Source of the DNA: Crocinitomicaceae bacterium
GTDB taxonomy: Bacteria > Bacteroidota > Bacteroidia > Flavobacteriales_D > Crocinitomicaceae
Length of the DNA stretch: 58,950 bases
Assembly: GCA_020436025.1 (NCBI GenBank)
Contig: JAGQYP010000020.1
Location: forward strand, 1 to 58,950
Direction: 5' to 3'
The notes beneath the pieces were generated by a model. That model ran no database searches. It had not been told where the DNA came from and saw only the letters and a list, made by a program, of their open reading frames with translations. This document shows, piece by piece, positions 13,790 through 21,907 of the stretch; the stretch's first letter is position 1; the number at the start of each line of letters is the position of its first letter. The position numbers were made by a program, and so were the translations under genes.

Positions 13790-16009
13790 TTACACCCTAA
13801 CCCCAATTACGCAAACATCATCCAATTGCTCCATTTCTCCTTTCCAATCGAGAAAAGCTTTTTTAAGTGCATCTTTCTGCTTGTCTGAGGGTAAGTCTGC
13901 CAAAGTCAGCAACAATTCCTTAAAATTAGAAGTTTTCATTTTCTTCCCTTTCTCCCCTCCAAATTGATCTGCGTAACCGTCTGAGAAAATAAAAAACTGG
14001 TCACCCGAATTCAGCTTAATTTCATGCGTCGTAAATGGAACCGCATTTCGAAATTTCCCAATCGGTTGTTTATTTGCCTTAATTTCTTCAATTTCTTTGC
14101 TTCCTTTTCTTAGGATCCATAATGGGTTGTGGGCACCGGAATATTTGAGTTTTGAGCAAGAGTTTTGAGCAAGAGTATCTCCTCCCTCTTGCTGTTGCTC
14201 GAGACTCACAAGAGCTATATCCATTCCATCCTTTACTTCTTCTTCGCTTTTTTCAAACTCTTGAATGACAATTTCTCTGGTTTTATCCAAAATCTGGGCT
14301 GGATCTTTCAAACCAAATTCTCTCACCGATCGATTCAATCCATTATTACAAACCACAGATACCATCGCCCCTGGAACCCCATGCCCAGTACAATCCGCCG
14401 CAGCGATTAAAATAGTAGCCGGTTCCAAGTAGTCAGTTCCAAGTTTAGACTGACTATTGTCCACTTGGTACTTGGAACTACCAACGGTTTCCATCCAATA
14501 AAAGTCACCAGCTACAATGTCTTTTGGTAAATACAAAATGAAAGAATCGTCTAAATAGGATTTCACAACTTTTTCCGGAGGTAAGATGGCCGACTGGATT
14601 CTTTTAGCATAAGTAATCGAATCCATGATTTCCTGATTCTTTTCCTCCACTATCTCCTTCTGCAGTATGATCTCCATATTGGCCTTCTTCTTGGCTTGAA
14701 AGTTCCGAAAGGCAATAAATCCAAGACCTCCAACAATCACCAATCCAAAGATTAAAAAGTAAATCACCCTTTGTCTGGAACTGGATTTAAGTTGTTCTTG
14801 CGCGAGCTCAGATTCATGTAATTGATCAGCTACTAATTTCTGTTGTTCCAGATTTTCAATCTCCAGTCGATGCTTCTCATCCTCATGCTTTAGCTTTAAA
14901 TCTGAGATCACTTTTGTGTTTTCCGTATTTACCAAACTATCTTGTCTGATCGTCAATAATTTTTGATACTTCAATGCATTTTTAAAATCTTTCTTGTGCT
15001 CATAGATTCCGGATAAAATCTCCAAACTTTTAATCTCACGGTACAAATTCTTGATTTCTCTAGCCAATTCTAAGGCTTTCAAACCGTACATTTCTGCTTT
15101 TGGAAGATTGTTGTAAGAATCCATTTCCAAAAAGGCTAAACTTGTATAGAGGTGACACAAAGAATTCCTGTCTTCAGTTATCGTGCATACTTCAAGTCCC
15201 TTATTCATGAAGTATTTTACGGAATCCAACTTTTCCTTTAATCGGTACATATTCGCTAAATTCACGTAGGTGATGCCCAAACTGTGAAACTCCTGTAAAT
15301 CTTCTCTCATGGTAGCACATTTCCTCAAATAAATAATGGCAGAATCCAACTCCCCCATCTTTTGAAATACGGTACCAATATTCCCTAAATCATACGCCAT
15401 CCCTGATTCGTACCCTACATTTTTATCCAATTTATAGGCTTCTTTATAATGATTAATGGATTCTTGGAACATTCCCTGCTGATAATAGACATTTCCACAC
15501 TCAAGGTAGCAAGATGCCATTCCGTCTATGTCTCCTATTTCCTCATAGATTTTTAAAGCTTTCATGGAATAGGTTATCGCTTTATCCAGTTCTCCGAGTT
15601 CATCATAGTCTACAGAAATATTATTGTATGATCGTGCAATAAATTCTTTTAAATCATGCTTTAGAGCTAATTCCAAAGCCTCTTCGTTAAAAAAGATACT
15701 CGAATCATATTCCGATTCATAGTAATAATAACTTGCCATTTGCTGGTATGCATCGACAAGACCTTTTGGGTAATCAATTTTTTTCGCTTCTGCTATCGCT
15801 TTAATTGCATAGGATTTATTCACATCAGGATAGTAACCTCTGGCTGCGAATGATATTTGATTGAGATTATCTACTTTTTCTTTTTGACTTAATTTCCCTG
15901 ATTTCTCCACTAAATATAGGGAATCAAGTTTTTCATCAACATTCTGAGTAAACCCATTGAAGTTATAGAAAAAAAGAAGGCAAATAAGATATTTAGCGAG
16001 TTTCAACAC
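13790..16009 (-). CDS. TPR-membrane-SpoIIE serine phosphatase (paralogue A)
   Basis: A 739-residue signalling protein. After a signal-like N-terminus, TPR repeats fill residues ~40-345 (for example AITYSMKALKIYEEIGDIDGMASCY). A coiled coil (~355-400), one membrane segment (~407-427, VIYFLIFGLVIVGGLGFIAF) and a cytoplasmic PP2C-type SpoIIE phosphatase domain (~480-739) follow. Metal-binding aspartates are visible in VAGDFYWME, AADCTGHGVPGAMVS and FSDGYADQFGG. Two loops of the phosphatase carry repeat-derived insertions: residues ~511-530 from a palindromic 7-bp repeat, and ~602-619 (EQQQEGGDTLAQNSCSK). The substrate, normally an anti-sigma-factor antagonist, is not encoded nearby. Confidence 0.9.
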   Translation of the reverse strand: MLKLAKYLICLLFFYNFNGFTQNVDEKLDSLYLVEKSGKLSQKEKVDNLNQISFAARGYYPDVNKSYAIKAIAEAKKIDYPKGLVDAYQQMASYYYYESEYDSSIFFNEEALELALKHDLKEFIARSYNNISVDYDELGELDKAITYSMKALKIYEEIGDIDGMASCYLECGNVYYQQGMFQESINHYKEAYKLDKNVGYESGMAYDLGNIGTVFQKMGELDSAIIYLRKCATMREDLQEFHSLGITYVNLANMYRLKEKLDSVKYFMNKGLEVCTITEDRNSLCHLYTSLAFLEMDSYNNLPKAEMYGLKALELAREIKNLYREIKSLEILSGIYEHKKDFKNALKYQKLLTIRQDSLVNTENTKVISDLKLKHEDEKHRLEIENLEQQKLVADQLHESELAQEQLKSSSRQRVIYFLIFGLVIVGGLGFIAFRNFQAKKKANMEIILQKEIVEEKNQEIMDSITYAKRIQSAILPPEKVVKSYLDDSFILYLPKDIVAGDFYWMETVGSSKYQVDNSQSKLGTDYLEPATILIAAADCTGHGVPGAMVSVVCNNGLNRSVREFGLKDPAQILDKTREIVIQEFEKSEEEVKDGMDIALVSLEQQQEGGDTLAQNSCSKLKYSGAHNPLWILRKGSKEIEEIKANKQPIGKFRNAVPFTTHEIKLNSGDQFFIFSDGYADQFGGEKGKKMKTSNFKELLLTLADLPSDKQKDALKKAFLDWKGEMEQLDDVCVIGVRV
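14146..14205 (-). repeat. Repeat-derived palindrome in SpoIIE loop 2 (paralogue A)
   Basis: On the coding strand, GAGCAACAGCAAGAG is followed by a G-rich turn and then two copies of ACTCTTGCTCAAA, giving an imperfect hairpin. It encodes EQQQEGGDTLAQNSCSK between two strands of the PP2C fold. Paralogue B has the same element at 16510-16574. Confidence 0.7.
14422..14477 (-). repeat. Palindromic 7-bp repeat in SpoIIE loop 1 (paralogue A)
   Basis: On the coding strand eight consecutive heptamers can be laid out, starting TTCCAAG, TACCAAG and ending TTGGAAC, TGACTAC, TTGGAAC. The ends are inverted (10 bp perfect: 14422-14431 against 14469-14478), and an inner pair TAGTCAGT/ACTGACTA is also inverted. 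It encodes the linker SSKYQVDNSQSKLGTDYLEP between GDFYWME and ILIAAADCTGHG. Confidence 0.75.
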
Positions 16010-16072
16010 CTTCTAAATATAAAGTATTTTTGAGACAAATAAAATCAGTTTTAACCCCTTATTCCGATCACG

Positions 16073-16129
16073 CCCTGAGGTTAAAATCCTCTTTTGCTAG
16101 GCGCATCGATAAATCCAATTAACTCAGGG
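16073..16129. repeat. Imperfect inverted repeat between the SpoIIE paralogues
   Basis: CCCTGAGGTTAA at 16073-16084 pairs with TTAACTCAGGG at 16119-16129 with one bulge. The arms enclose and adjoin two CTTTTGC...GCGCATC copies (16091 and 16134 areas). It lies downstream of paralogue A's start and 29 bases beyond the stop of paralogue B. It could be a weak terminator or a dispersed repeat. Confidence 0.5.
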
Positions 16130-16157
16130 TAATCTTTTGCGCATCACTTTTATTGAA

Positions 16158-18272
16158 TTAAACTTTTACCCCGATTACACAAACATCATCTAATTGTTCG
16201 AATTCTCCACGCCATTTTTCAAATTGTTGATCTAGCAACCTTTTTTGCTCGGCAATATCATGATCCTTAATCTCCAAAAGATATTTCTTGAAATTAGAAG
16301 ATTTCATTTTTTTCCCTTTATCCCCTCCAAACTGATCAGCATACCCGTCAGAGAAAACATAAATCAAATCTCCGGAATTCAATTCTATTTCATGTGTTGT
16401 AAAGGGTTCTGGTTCCGCATACTTCCCAATCGGCTGCTTGTTGGCTTTGATTTCCTCAATATCATCACTACCTTTTCTGATAATCCAAAGTGGGTTGTGA
16501 GCACCCGAATATTTGAGTTTCGAGCAAGAGTGTTGAGCAAGAGCGCTCCCTCCCTCTTGCTGTTGCTCAATACTCACAATCGCAATGTCCATACCATCTT
16601 TCACTTCTTCTTCACTTTTTTCAAATTCCTTGATGACGATTTCTCTGGTTTTGTCCAAGATCTTTCCGGGATCCGTCAATCCAAATTCTCTCACCGAACG
16701 ATTCAATCCATTATTACAAACCACAGAAACCATTGCTCCTGGAACTCCGTGCCCAGTGCAATCCGCTGCTGCAATCAAAATAAGCTCTTGCTCTTGCTCA
16801 CTACTCTTGCTCTTGCTCTTGTCCTTGCTCACTTCCATCCAATAAAAGTCTCCTGCAACAATATCTTTTGGTTTATACAAAACAAAGGAATTTGGTAAGT
16901 GCTGTTGAATCAATTTATCTGGCGGCAAAATGGCAGTCTGAATCCTTTTGGCATAATTAATCGAATCCAAAATCTCCTTATTCTTCTCCTCTACCAATTC
17001 TTTTTGCTGCTCGGCCAAATTCCTCAATTCATCAGATTGCTTCTTTTGTACTTCAATAATTTTCTTCTGCTTTTGACTTACACGGAATCGATTAAAGATG
17101 AAAATTCCAAATATGAGCGAGAGTGCCAATCCGCCGTAGGAGTAATATGAATTTCTCTTTTCTTGCTCTGCTTTGAGTCGACTTTGCTCTTCTTTCATTT
17201 CGGCTCGTGCAACTTCTGCTTCTTGTTCCTTTTTCTGAGCAGCGGCTTCCATTTCAGCCATTTTCTTTGCGGCTCTCTCCGAACTCAAACTCTCCACTAC
17301 ATTGATGTAGAAAGACTGATAATAATAAGCACTATCGTAATCCAGTTTCTTTGCGTAATGTCGCGCCAAGGCTTTACTTGCATCTTTGATTTCTTCTTTA
17401 ACTCCAATTTCTTCTGACAACTTAAAAGACTTGAGATACAACCTAAAAGCGGCATTCGATTCTCCCTTTTCGAGGTAGGCACTTGCTAATCTATTCAAGG
17501 TTAATGCTTGTCCCTGACTATCTTCCAATTCTATTTTCAATTTCAGGGCTTTCTCCAAATATTCAATCGCTTTATCGTATTCTTTTTTGAAGATGAAGTA
17601 ACCTCCGAAAACATCTGAACTCATGGACATCAAATAGGTATCATTGTTCTTTTCAGCTAATTTGATCGATTTGCTTGCATATTCAAAAGCATCTTCAAAA
17701 GCCCCCATTTTTAAATACAAGCGCCCCAAATAGGTGTAAGAATCTGCATGTGTAATCGAATCTCCATGATTCAACGCATTCTTAAAATTCTCCTCCGCTT
17801 TCTGGAAGTTTTCCTGATCCATGTGAATGATTCCAAAAGAATTATAAGTATCTGCAATCCCTGTTTTGGAGTTGATCTTTTTATACAATTCCAATGCTTT
17901 TGACAGGTAATCAATTGCCGTTGCATATTCTCCAGTGTAGATGTGCAAATCCCCCATGATAAAGTAAGCCTCAGCTAGTACATCTTCATAATTACGCTCA
18001 ATACAGACTTCAATGGTTCTTTTCAATATGGCTTTTGCCTCATCGTATTTATCCATATAGTAGGCCGTTTCTGCCAGTTTATTCTGATAAACCCAATGGA
18101 TTTTTTCTTTTGGATCGGAGTTAGCAACTGCCTTTTTTGCTATTTCTTCGGCTTTTGCTGGATCAGAAAATATGATTTCAGAATACGCCTTTAATTGAGG
18201 ATCATCCTCGTATTGACTGAATCCTAAACTGAAATAAATCAATACTAATGATAGAAAAAGTACCTTTTGCAT
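16158..18272 (-). CDS. TPR-membrane-SpoIIE serine phosphatase (paralogue B)
   Basis: A 704-residue paralogue of the preceding protein with the same order: signal-like N-terminus, TPRs (residues ~30-320), Ala/Glu/Lys coiled coil (~330-370), a membrane segment (~376-394, YGGLALSLIFGIFIFNRF), a second coiled coil and a SpoIIE phosphatase domain (~440-704). The phosphatase halves of A and B are nearly identical around DCTGHGVPGAMVSVVCNN and FSDGYADQFGG, pointing to recent duplication or gene conversion. At loop 1 it has KDKSKSKSSEQEQE, made from 6-bp repeats. At loop 2 it has EQQQEGGSALAQHSCSK. It is transcribed in tandem with A. Confidence 0.9.
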   Translation of the reverse strand: MQKVLFLSLVLIYFSLGFSQYEDDPQLKAYSEIIFSDPAKAEEIAKKAVANSDPKEKIHWVYQNKLAETAYYMDKYDEAKAILKRTIEVCIERNYEDVLAEAYFIMGDLHIYTGEYATAIDYLSKALELYKKINSKTGIADTYNSFGIIHMDQENFQKAEENFKNALNHGDSITHADSYTYLGRLYLKMGAFEDAFEYASKSIKLAEKNNDTYLMSMSSDVFGGYFIFKKEYDKAIEYLEKALKLKIELEDSQGQALTLNRLASAYLEKGESNAAFRLYLKSFKLSEEIGVKEEIKDASKALARHYAKKLDYDSAYYYQSFYINVVESLSSERAAKKMAEMEAAAQKKEQEAEVARAEMKEEQSRLKAEQEKRNSYYSYGGLALSLIFGIFIFNRFRVSQKQKKIIEVQKKQSDELRNLAEQQKELVEEKNKEILDSINYAKRIQTAILPPDKLIQQHLPNSFVLYKPKDIVAGDFYWMEVSKDKSKSKSSEQEQELILIAAADCTGHGVPGAMVSVVCNNGLNRSVREFGLTDPGKILDKTREIVIKEFEKSEEEVKDGMDIAIVSIEQQQEGGSALAQHSCSKLKYSGAHNPLWIIRKGSDDIEEIKANKQPIGKYAEPEPFTTHEIELNSGDLIYVFSDGYADQFGGDKGKKMKSSNFKKYLLEIKDHDIAEQKRLLDQQFEKWRGEFEQLDDVCVIGVKV
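16510..16574 (-). repeat. Repeat-derived palindrome in SpoIIE loop 2 (paralogue B)
   Basis: The coding strand reads GAGCAACAGCAAGAG, a G-rich turn, then CTCTTGCTCAA and CTCTTGCTCGAA. It is the counterpart of 14146-14205 and sits at the same protein loop. Confidence 0.7.
16781..16832 (-). repeat. 6-bp repeat in SpoIIE loop 1 (paralogue B)
   Basis: On the coding strand GAGCAA, GGACAA and further GAGCAA units run through the loop between FYWMEV and LILIAAADCTGHG, encoding alternating Lys-Ser and Glu-Gln. It occupies the same loop as the 7-bp palindrome of paralogue A but has an unrelated sequence. Confidence 0.75.
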
Positions 18273-18322
18273 CTGTAAAAAATAAGTGAATTGGAATTTA
18301 GGTAATTTTTAGATTGCTTGTA

Positions 18323-19219
18323 TCAATTTTCTCCATACTTTGTTTTCCATCTCCTTGCTTCTCTTTGCAATAGCGATTGAAATTTATTTGGAGTTGGAAT
18401 AGAAAGATCCATGATTTTTCCTGAAATCGGATGTATAAATTGCAACCCCACAGCAGCCAAAAAAAGACCTTTACCTTTATATACGTTTCCATCATCCCCA
18501 TAGAGTTGATCGCCAAAAATGGGATAGCCCAATTGTGCTAAGTGAATTCGGATTTGATGGGTTCTTCCCGTTTTTGGCTTAACTTCTAAAAGCGATAGAT
18601 GCTGATTTCTAAGCGAAGGCACCAACTCCAGAAGTTTAAACGCTGTCTCCGATTCCAAGCCTTCGATGTTCGAGTCTATTTTCCCTACTTTTTCAGTTTG
18701 ACCGATCACTATCGCATGATAAGTCTTTTCAATTTTTCGATCCTGAAATAGCTTTCCCATTTCAATCAAGGTTGTGTATGTTTTGGCAAAAACAACTAAT
18801 CCTGAAGTAGGAGCATCCAGTCTATGAACAGGTTTGGGCCAAGGTAAAGCATCATCTGATATTGATTTTTTTGCATTCCCGATAACCGCATTCTGAAGTG
18901 TTTTGAATTGATTTCCACTCACAGAAATTCCAGCTGGTTTATTGACAACAATGAGATATTCGTCTTCAAAAACAATTTCTAAGGTCAATCGATATTCTTT
19001 AGGTGCCTGATGCTGAATATCCAAAAGTTCGATCAGGTCATCTGGCTTCACCCAATCCCCTGTTTTACCTTTGTTTCCGTTCAATAGAATTTGCCCTTTT
19101 TCTATGGCCTTTTTGACTCCTTTTCGGGTTGGAATGGCTTTCAATTTTCCGACCAAATAATCAGATAATCTTTGCCTTTCAATTTCTCCATTGATTTTAT
19201 GAGTCTCCAGAATGATCAA
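18323..19219 (-). CDS. RluA-family RNA pseudouridine synthase
   Basis: A 298-residue enzyme that isomerises specific uridines in rRNA or tRNA. An S4 RNA-binding domain occupies ~20-75 (IPTRKGVKKAIEKGQILLNG). The catalytic motif is HRLDAPTSGLVVFAKT, with the essential Asp, and the C-terminal motif GRTHQIRIHLAQLGYPIFGD is typical. The start is TTG at 19219, overlapping the upstream gene's TGA stop (TTGA); no ATG precedes the S4 domain. The exact target (rRNA or tRNA site) cannot be told from sequence. Confidence 0.9.
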   Translation of the reverse strand: MIILETHKINGEIERQRLSDYLVGKLKAIPTRKGVKKAIEKGQILLNGNKGKTGDWVKPDDLIELLDIQHQAPKEYRLTLEIVFEDEYLIVVNKPAGISVSGNQFKTLQNAVIGNAKKSISDDALPWPKPVHRLDAPTSGLVVFAKTYTTLIEMGKLFQDRKIEKTYHAIVIGQTEKVGKIDSNIEGLESETAFKLLELVPSLRNQHLSLLEVKPKTGRTHQIRIHLAQLGYPIFGDQLYGDDGNVYKGKGLFLAAVGLQFIHPISGKIMDLSIPTPNKFQSLLQREARRWKTKYGEN

Positions 19220-20142
19220 AACAATCTTGGCACAAATCGAGGTACTTTTTTCTGATATTCTTTATAATTCGGGTATTTGGAGGCACTTATTTCTTCTGAA
19301 AAATCTGAACTACTATTGAAAAGAAAGATTAACAAGGCCGCTCCTGTAATACTCCAATTAATCCACTGCCCAGTTGCAGCTGTACTGAAAAGATAAAAGG
19401 AAACCCAAGTCATTTGCTCTCCAAGGTAATTTGGATGTCTCATTTTTCCCCATAATCCTTTGGATAAAAATCCATCCGCGTAAATACCTTCCAGCTTTTC
19501 TCCCGCTTTAATTTTTCTATGTTTTTCTGTTTGAAAGATATAGTGCTGTTGATCGGCAATCGTTTCCAAAATGATAAAAAATAACATCAGTGCACAGGCT
19601 ACAATATCCACATAATTGATCTCTGGGTTTACCGCATCAACCGATAATAAAATGGGAAGCGTAAACAAAAAAATCAGACTCATCTGGTAAGAGCTAATGA
19701 AAAACAGATTGAAGAGGGTCCAAACTACCGGTTTACCTTTAAACATAGGTTTATTTCTCAATACTTCCCATCTGTAATCTTCTTCGCCAGTCCAGAATTT
19801 CCACGAATACCCACCTCTTCTACCAAAATTGTAGGTTAATCGTGCGCCCCAAATAGTTACCAAAATGCTCATGATCACACCTCGATCAGAAAATCCTCCT
19901 TCATAGGTAATGTACCAAGCATAAACAATGGGTGCAATGCTCCATACCTTGTCTACCTGAGAATAATTTCTTACTATTTCACTGAGCATGAATGTGGCGG
20001 CTGTCAAACCAACATAAATGTACATGGCATGAAACAAAACATCTTTTTGCTTAGCAGTTAGAGGATCTGAAACATAAAATGCAACAGTTGGTACTACGGC
20101 AACTGTGATCAATAAAAAAGCTATTGTTTTTGCTAAATTCAT
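19216..20142 (-). CDS. DUF1295 membrane protein (steroid dehydrogenase/ICMT-like)
   Basis: A polytopic inner-membrane protein of about 308 residues from the ATG at 20142, which begins MNLAKTIAFLLITVAV. An upstream GTG/ATG-type start at 20172 would overlap the neighbouring gene by 26 bases and add a non-hydrophobic leader. About seven membrane segments are visible. The C-terminal motif MRHPNYLGEQMTWVSFYLFS is the DUF1295/isoprenylcysteine-methyltransferase signature that binds the cofactor in related enzymes. The reaction is unknown: homologues are annotated as putative steroid 5-alpha-reductase-like. Overlaps the pseudouridine synthase start by 4 bases. Confidence 0.8.
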   Translation of the reverse strand: MNLAKTIAFLLITVAVVPTVAFYVSDPLTAKQKDVLFHAMYIYVGLTAATFMLSEIVRNYSQVDKVWSIAPIVYAWYITYEGGFSDRGVIMSILVTIWGARLTYNFGRRGGYSWKFWTGEEDYRWEVLRNKPMFKGKPVVWTLFNLFFISSYQMSLIFLFTLPILLSVDAVNPEINYVDIVACALMLFFIILETIADQQHYIFQTEKHRKIKAGEKLEGIYADGFLSKGLWGKMRHPNYLGEQMTWVSFYLFSTAATGQWINWSITGAALLIFLFNSSSDFSEEISASKYPNYKEYQKKVPRFVPRLF

Positions 20143-20146
20143 GTTC

Positions 20147-20449
20147 TTAGGTAAATAATTGAGTCCATACAATCACTCCAATTCCCAGTAAAACCGTGAT
20201 CAACACAAATCCTCTGGTAAAATCATTCATTTGTAATCGATTGTTAACAATGTAAAACATGAAAAGGTTCGGAATAATCCCAATGGTTAAAATTTTCAAT
20301 CTAAATTGAGGTTGCTCCATTATAATGTAATAAAGCGTTGATAAATTCCCATTTGAGCTCATTACAGAGGCGTAAATACTAAGAACAATCAAGGGTATCA
20401 CTACCGCAGCGATCATTCCGATCCACATATTATCTAGTTTATCTTTCAT
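20147..20449 (-). CDS. Small membrane protein
   Basis: A 100-residue protein with three hydrophobic segments (residues ~9-28, ~50-66 and ~78-97) and short charged loops. It is encoded between surE (10 bases upstream) and the DUF1295 protein (4 bases downstream), so it belongs to the surE operon. I do not recognise the family. Confidence 0.65.
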   Translation of the reverse strand: MKDKLDNMWIGMIAAVVIPLIVLSIYASVMSSNGNLSTLYYIIMEQPQFRLKILTIGIIPNLFMFYIVNNRLQMNDFTRGFVLITVLLGIGVIVWTQLFT

Positions 20450-20458
20450 CTTTAAATC

Positions 20459-21226
20459 TTAAATATCCCATTGATTGATTTCCGAAATTGCGTGGTGAGC
20501 CGTCATGTCAAACTGTGTTGGAACCACCGAAACATATTTTTGCTGAATAGCATATACGTCTGTGTCTTCACCCCCATCAAAATTCTCAAACTTGCCGGTG
20601 AGCCAATAGTAATCTTGACCAAATGGATCTTGTCTTTTGTCAAACTTATCTTCCCAATAGGCTTTCGCTTGTCTACAAACTTTGATTCCGGCAATTTCCG
20701 TAATAGGAAGTTTTGGGATGTTGACGTTCAAGCAAACGCCTTTGGTTAATCCATTTTTTAATACTTCCTGTGTAATTCTTTCTGCGTAATATTTTGATGC
20801 GTCAAAGTCTGCATCCAGATCATGGTCCAAGAGCGAAAAACCAATTGACGGAATTCCTTCTAAAGCCCCTTCTACCGCTGCTGACATCGTCCCTGAGTAC
20901 AATACATTGGTCGCATAATTGGCTCCATGATTGATTCCTGAAACAATAATATCTGGTCTTTCATGCAAAATCTCATAAATGGCAAGCTTTACACAATCTA
21001 CTGGCGTTCCAGAGCAAGAATAGGCTTCAATTCCTTCGTACCGATCACTCTTCTGCAACCTAAGTGGGTGATTTACTGTAATGGCGTGTCCCATTCCCGA
21101 TTGAGGTTTTTCGGGCGCTACAACCAAGATGTCTCCTAAATCTTTAACCGCCTCAATCAACGAAGCAATACCTTTTGCGTAAATACTGTCGTCGTTGGTA
21201 ATTAAAATCAATGGTCTTTTCTTCAT
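20459..21226 (-). CDS. surE: 5'/3'-nucleotidase SurE
   Basis: A metal-dependent nucleoside monophosphatase of 255 residues from the ATG at 21226. A start 6 codons earlier would overlap bioD. The N-terminal motif ILITNDDSIYAKGI carries the DD metal ligands. SGTPVDCVKLAI and VSGINHGANYATNVLYSGTMSAAVEGALEG are the family signatures and contain the remaining metal ligands. It is cytosolic and contributes to nucleotide pool balance and survival in stationary phase in E. coli. It follows bioD at 10 bases and is probably co-transcribed with it. Confidence 0.95.
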   Translation of the reverse strand: MKKRPLILITNDDSIYAKGIASLIEAVKDLGDILVVAPEKPQSGMGHAITVNHPLRLQKSDRYEGIEAYSCSGTPVDCVKLAIYEILHERPDIIVSGINHGANYATNVLYSGTMSAAVEGALEGIPSIGFSLLDHDLDADFDASKYYAERITQEVLKNGLTKGVCLNVNIPKLPITEIAGIKVCRQAKAYWEDKFDKRQDPFGQDYYWLTGKFENFDGGEDTDVYAIQQKYVSVVPTQFDMTAHHAISEINQWDI

Positions 21227-21236
21227 GCTTTCGAAA

Positions 21237-21869
21237 TTAAGCAAAAATAGCTTCGATAAAACTTCCCGCTTCTCGAATTTTTAATGTGTCAATGTGAGAA
21301 AGTAACGGCACTTTACCTAAACATTTCAGCTTATGCTTATTTAAAATAATCTCTTCTGTAGCCGGATTAGAATCTCCGTTAAAAATGAGCCCCAAAATTG
21401 GAATTTTTCTCTTCTGCAAGGCTTCAATAGAGAGCATGGTATGATTGATACTCCCCAAATAATTCCGACTCACCAAAATCACCCCATCCGCTACCTTTGG
21501 AATCAAATCAATAATCAAATCTCCTTTATCATTTATTGGAACCATCAAACCTCCAGCCCCTTCAACAAGCAGATTATTTTCAGTTTCTGGTACTTCAAAA
21601 TCTTCCAATTTAATCTGAATACCATCTACTTTTGCAGCAAAATGCGGAGAAGCCGGAGTTTTCAATCGAAATTGTTCCTGATGAAAAACAGAAGCATCAT
21701 TTTTTACCCAAGATCGAACCTTCATGGTATCCGTAAAATCCAATTCACCAGCTTGAACCGGTTTCCAATAATCCATTGTAAATTTCTCGACAAGAATTGC
21801 TGAAACCACCGTTTTACCGACTTCCGTGCCTATCCCTGTTAAAAATATTTTCTTTGCTTTTTTGATGAT
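21237..21869 (-). CDS. bioD: Dethiobiotin synthetase (start codon abnormal)
   Basis: ATP-dependent ring closure of diaminopelargonate to dethiobiotin, the penultimate step of biotin synthesis. The P-loop GIGTEVGKTVVSAIL, the substrate segment YWKPVQAGE, and VEGAGGLMVPI are all present. The first canonical start codon in frame, GTG at 21809, lies after the P-loop and would give a dead protein. The frame is open up to 21884, but its upstream codons include no ATG, GTG or TTG. I give the start as ATC at 21869 because MIKKAKKIFLTG matches the family's N-terminus. Alternatives are ATA at 21848, or a -1 frameshift from an ATG at 21907 (see findings). Downstream of uvrA, upstream of surE. Confidence 0.8.
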   Translation of the reverse strand: MIKKAKKIFLTGIGTEVGKTVVSAILVEKFTMDYWKPVQAGELDFTDTMKVRSWVKNDASVFHQEQFRLKTPASPHFAAKVDGIQIKLEDFEVPETENNLLVEGAGGLMVPINDKGDLIIDLIPKVADGVILVSRNYLGSINHTMLSIEALQKRKIPILGLIFNGDSNPATEEIILNKHKLKCLGKVPLLSHIDTLKIREAGSFIEAIFA

Positions 21870-21907
21870 GTATTGATTTTTGATTTATGATTCAAATTTT
21901 CAATCAT

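Noticed and set aside
16545..16832. CRISPR-like array in the GAGCAAGAG-rich stretches
   Set aside because: The repeats are 6 bp, have no regular spacers and are translated inside a phosphatase gene.
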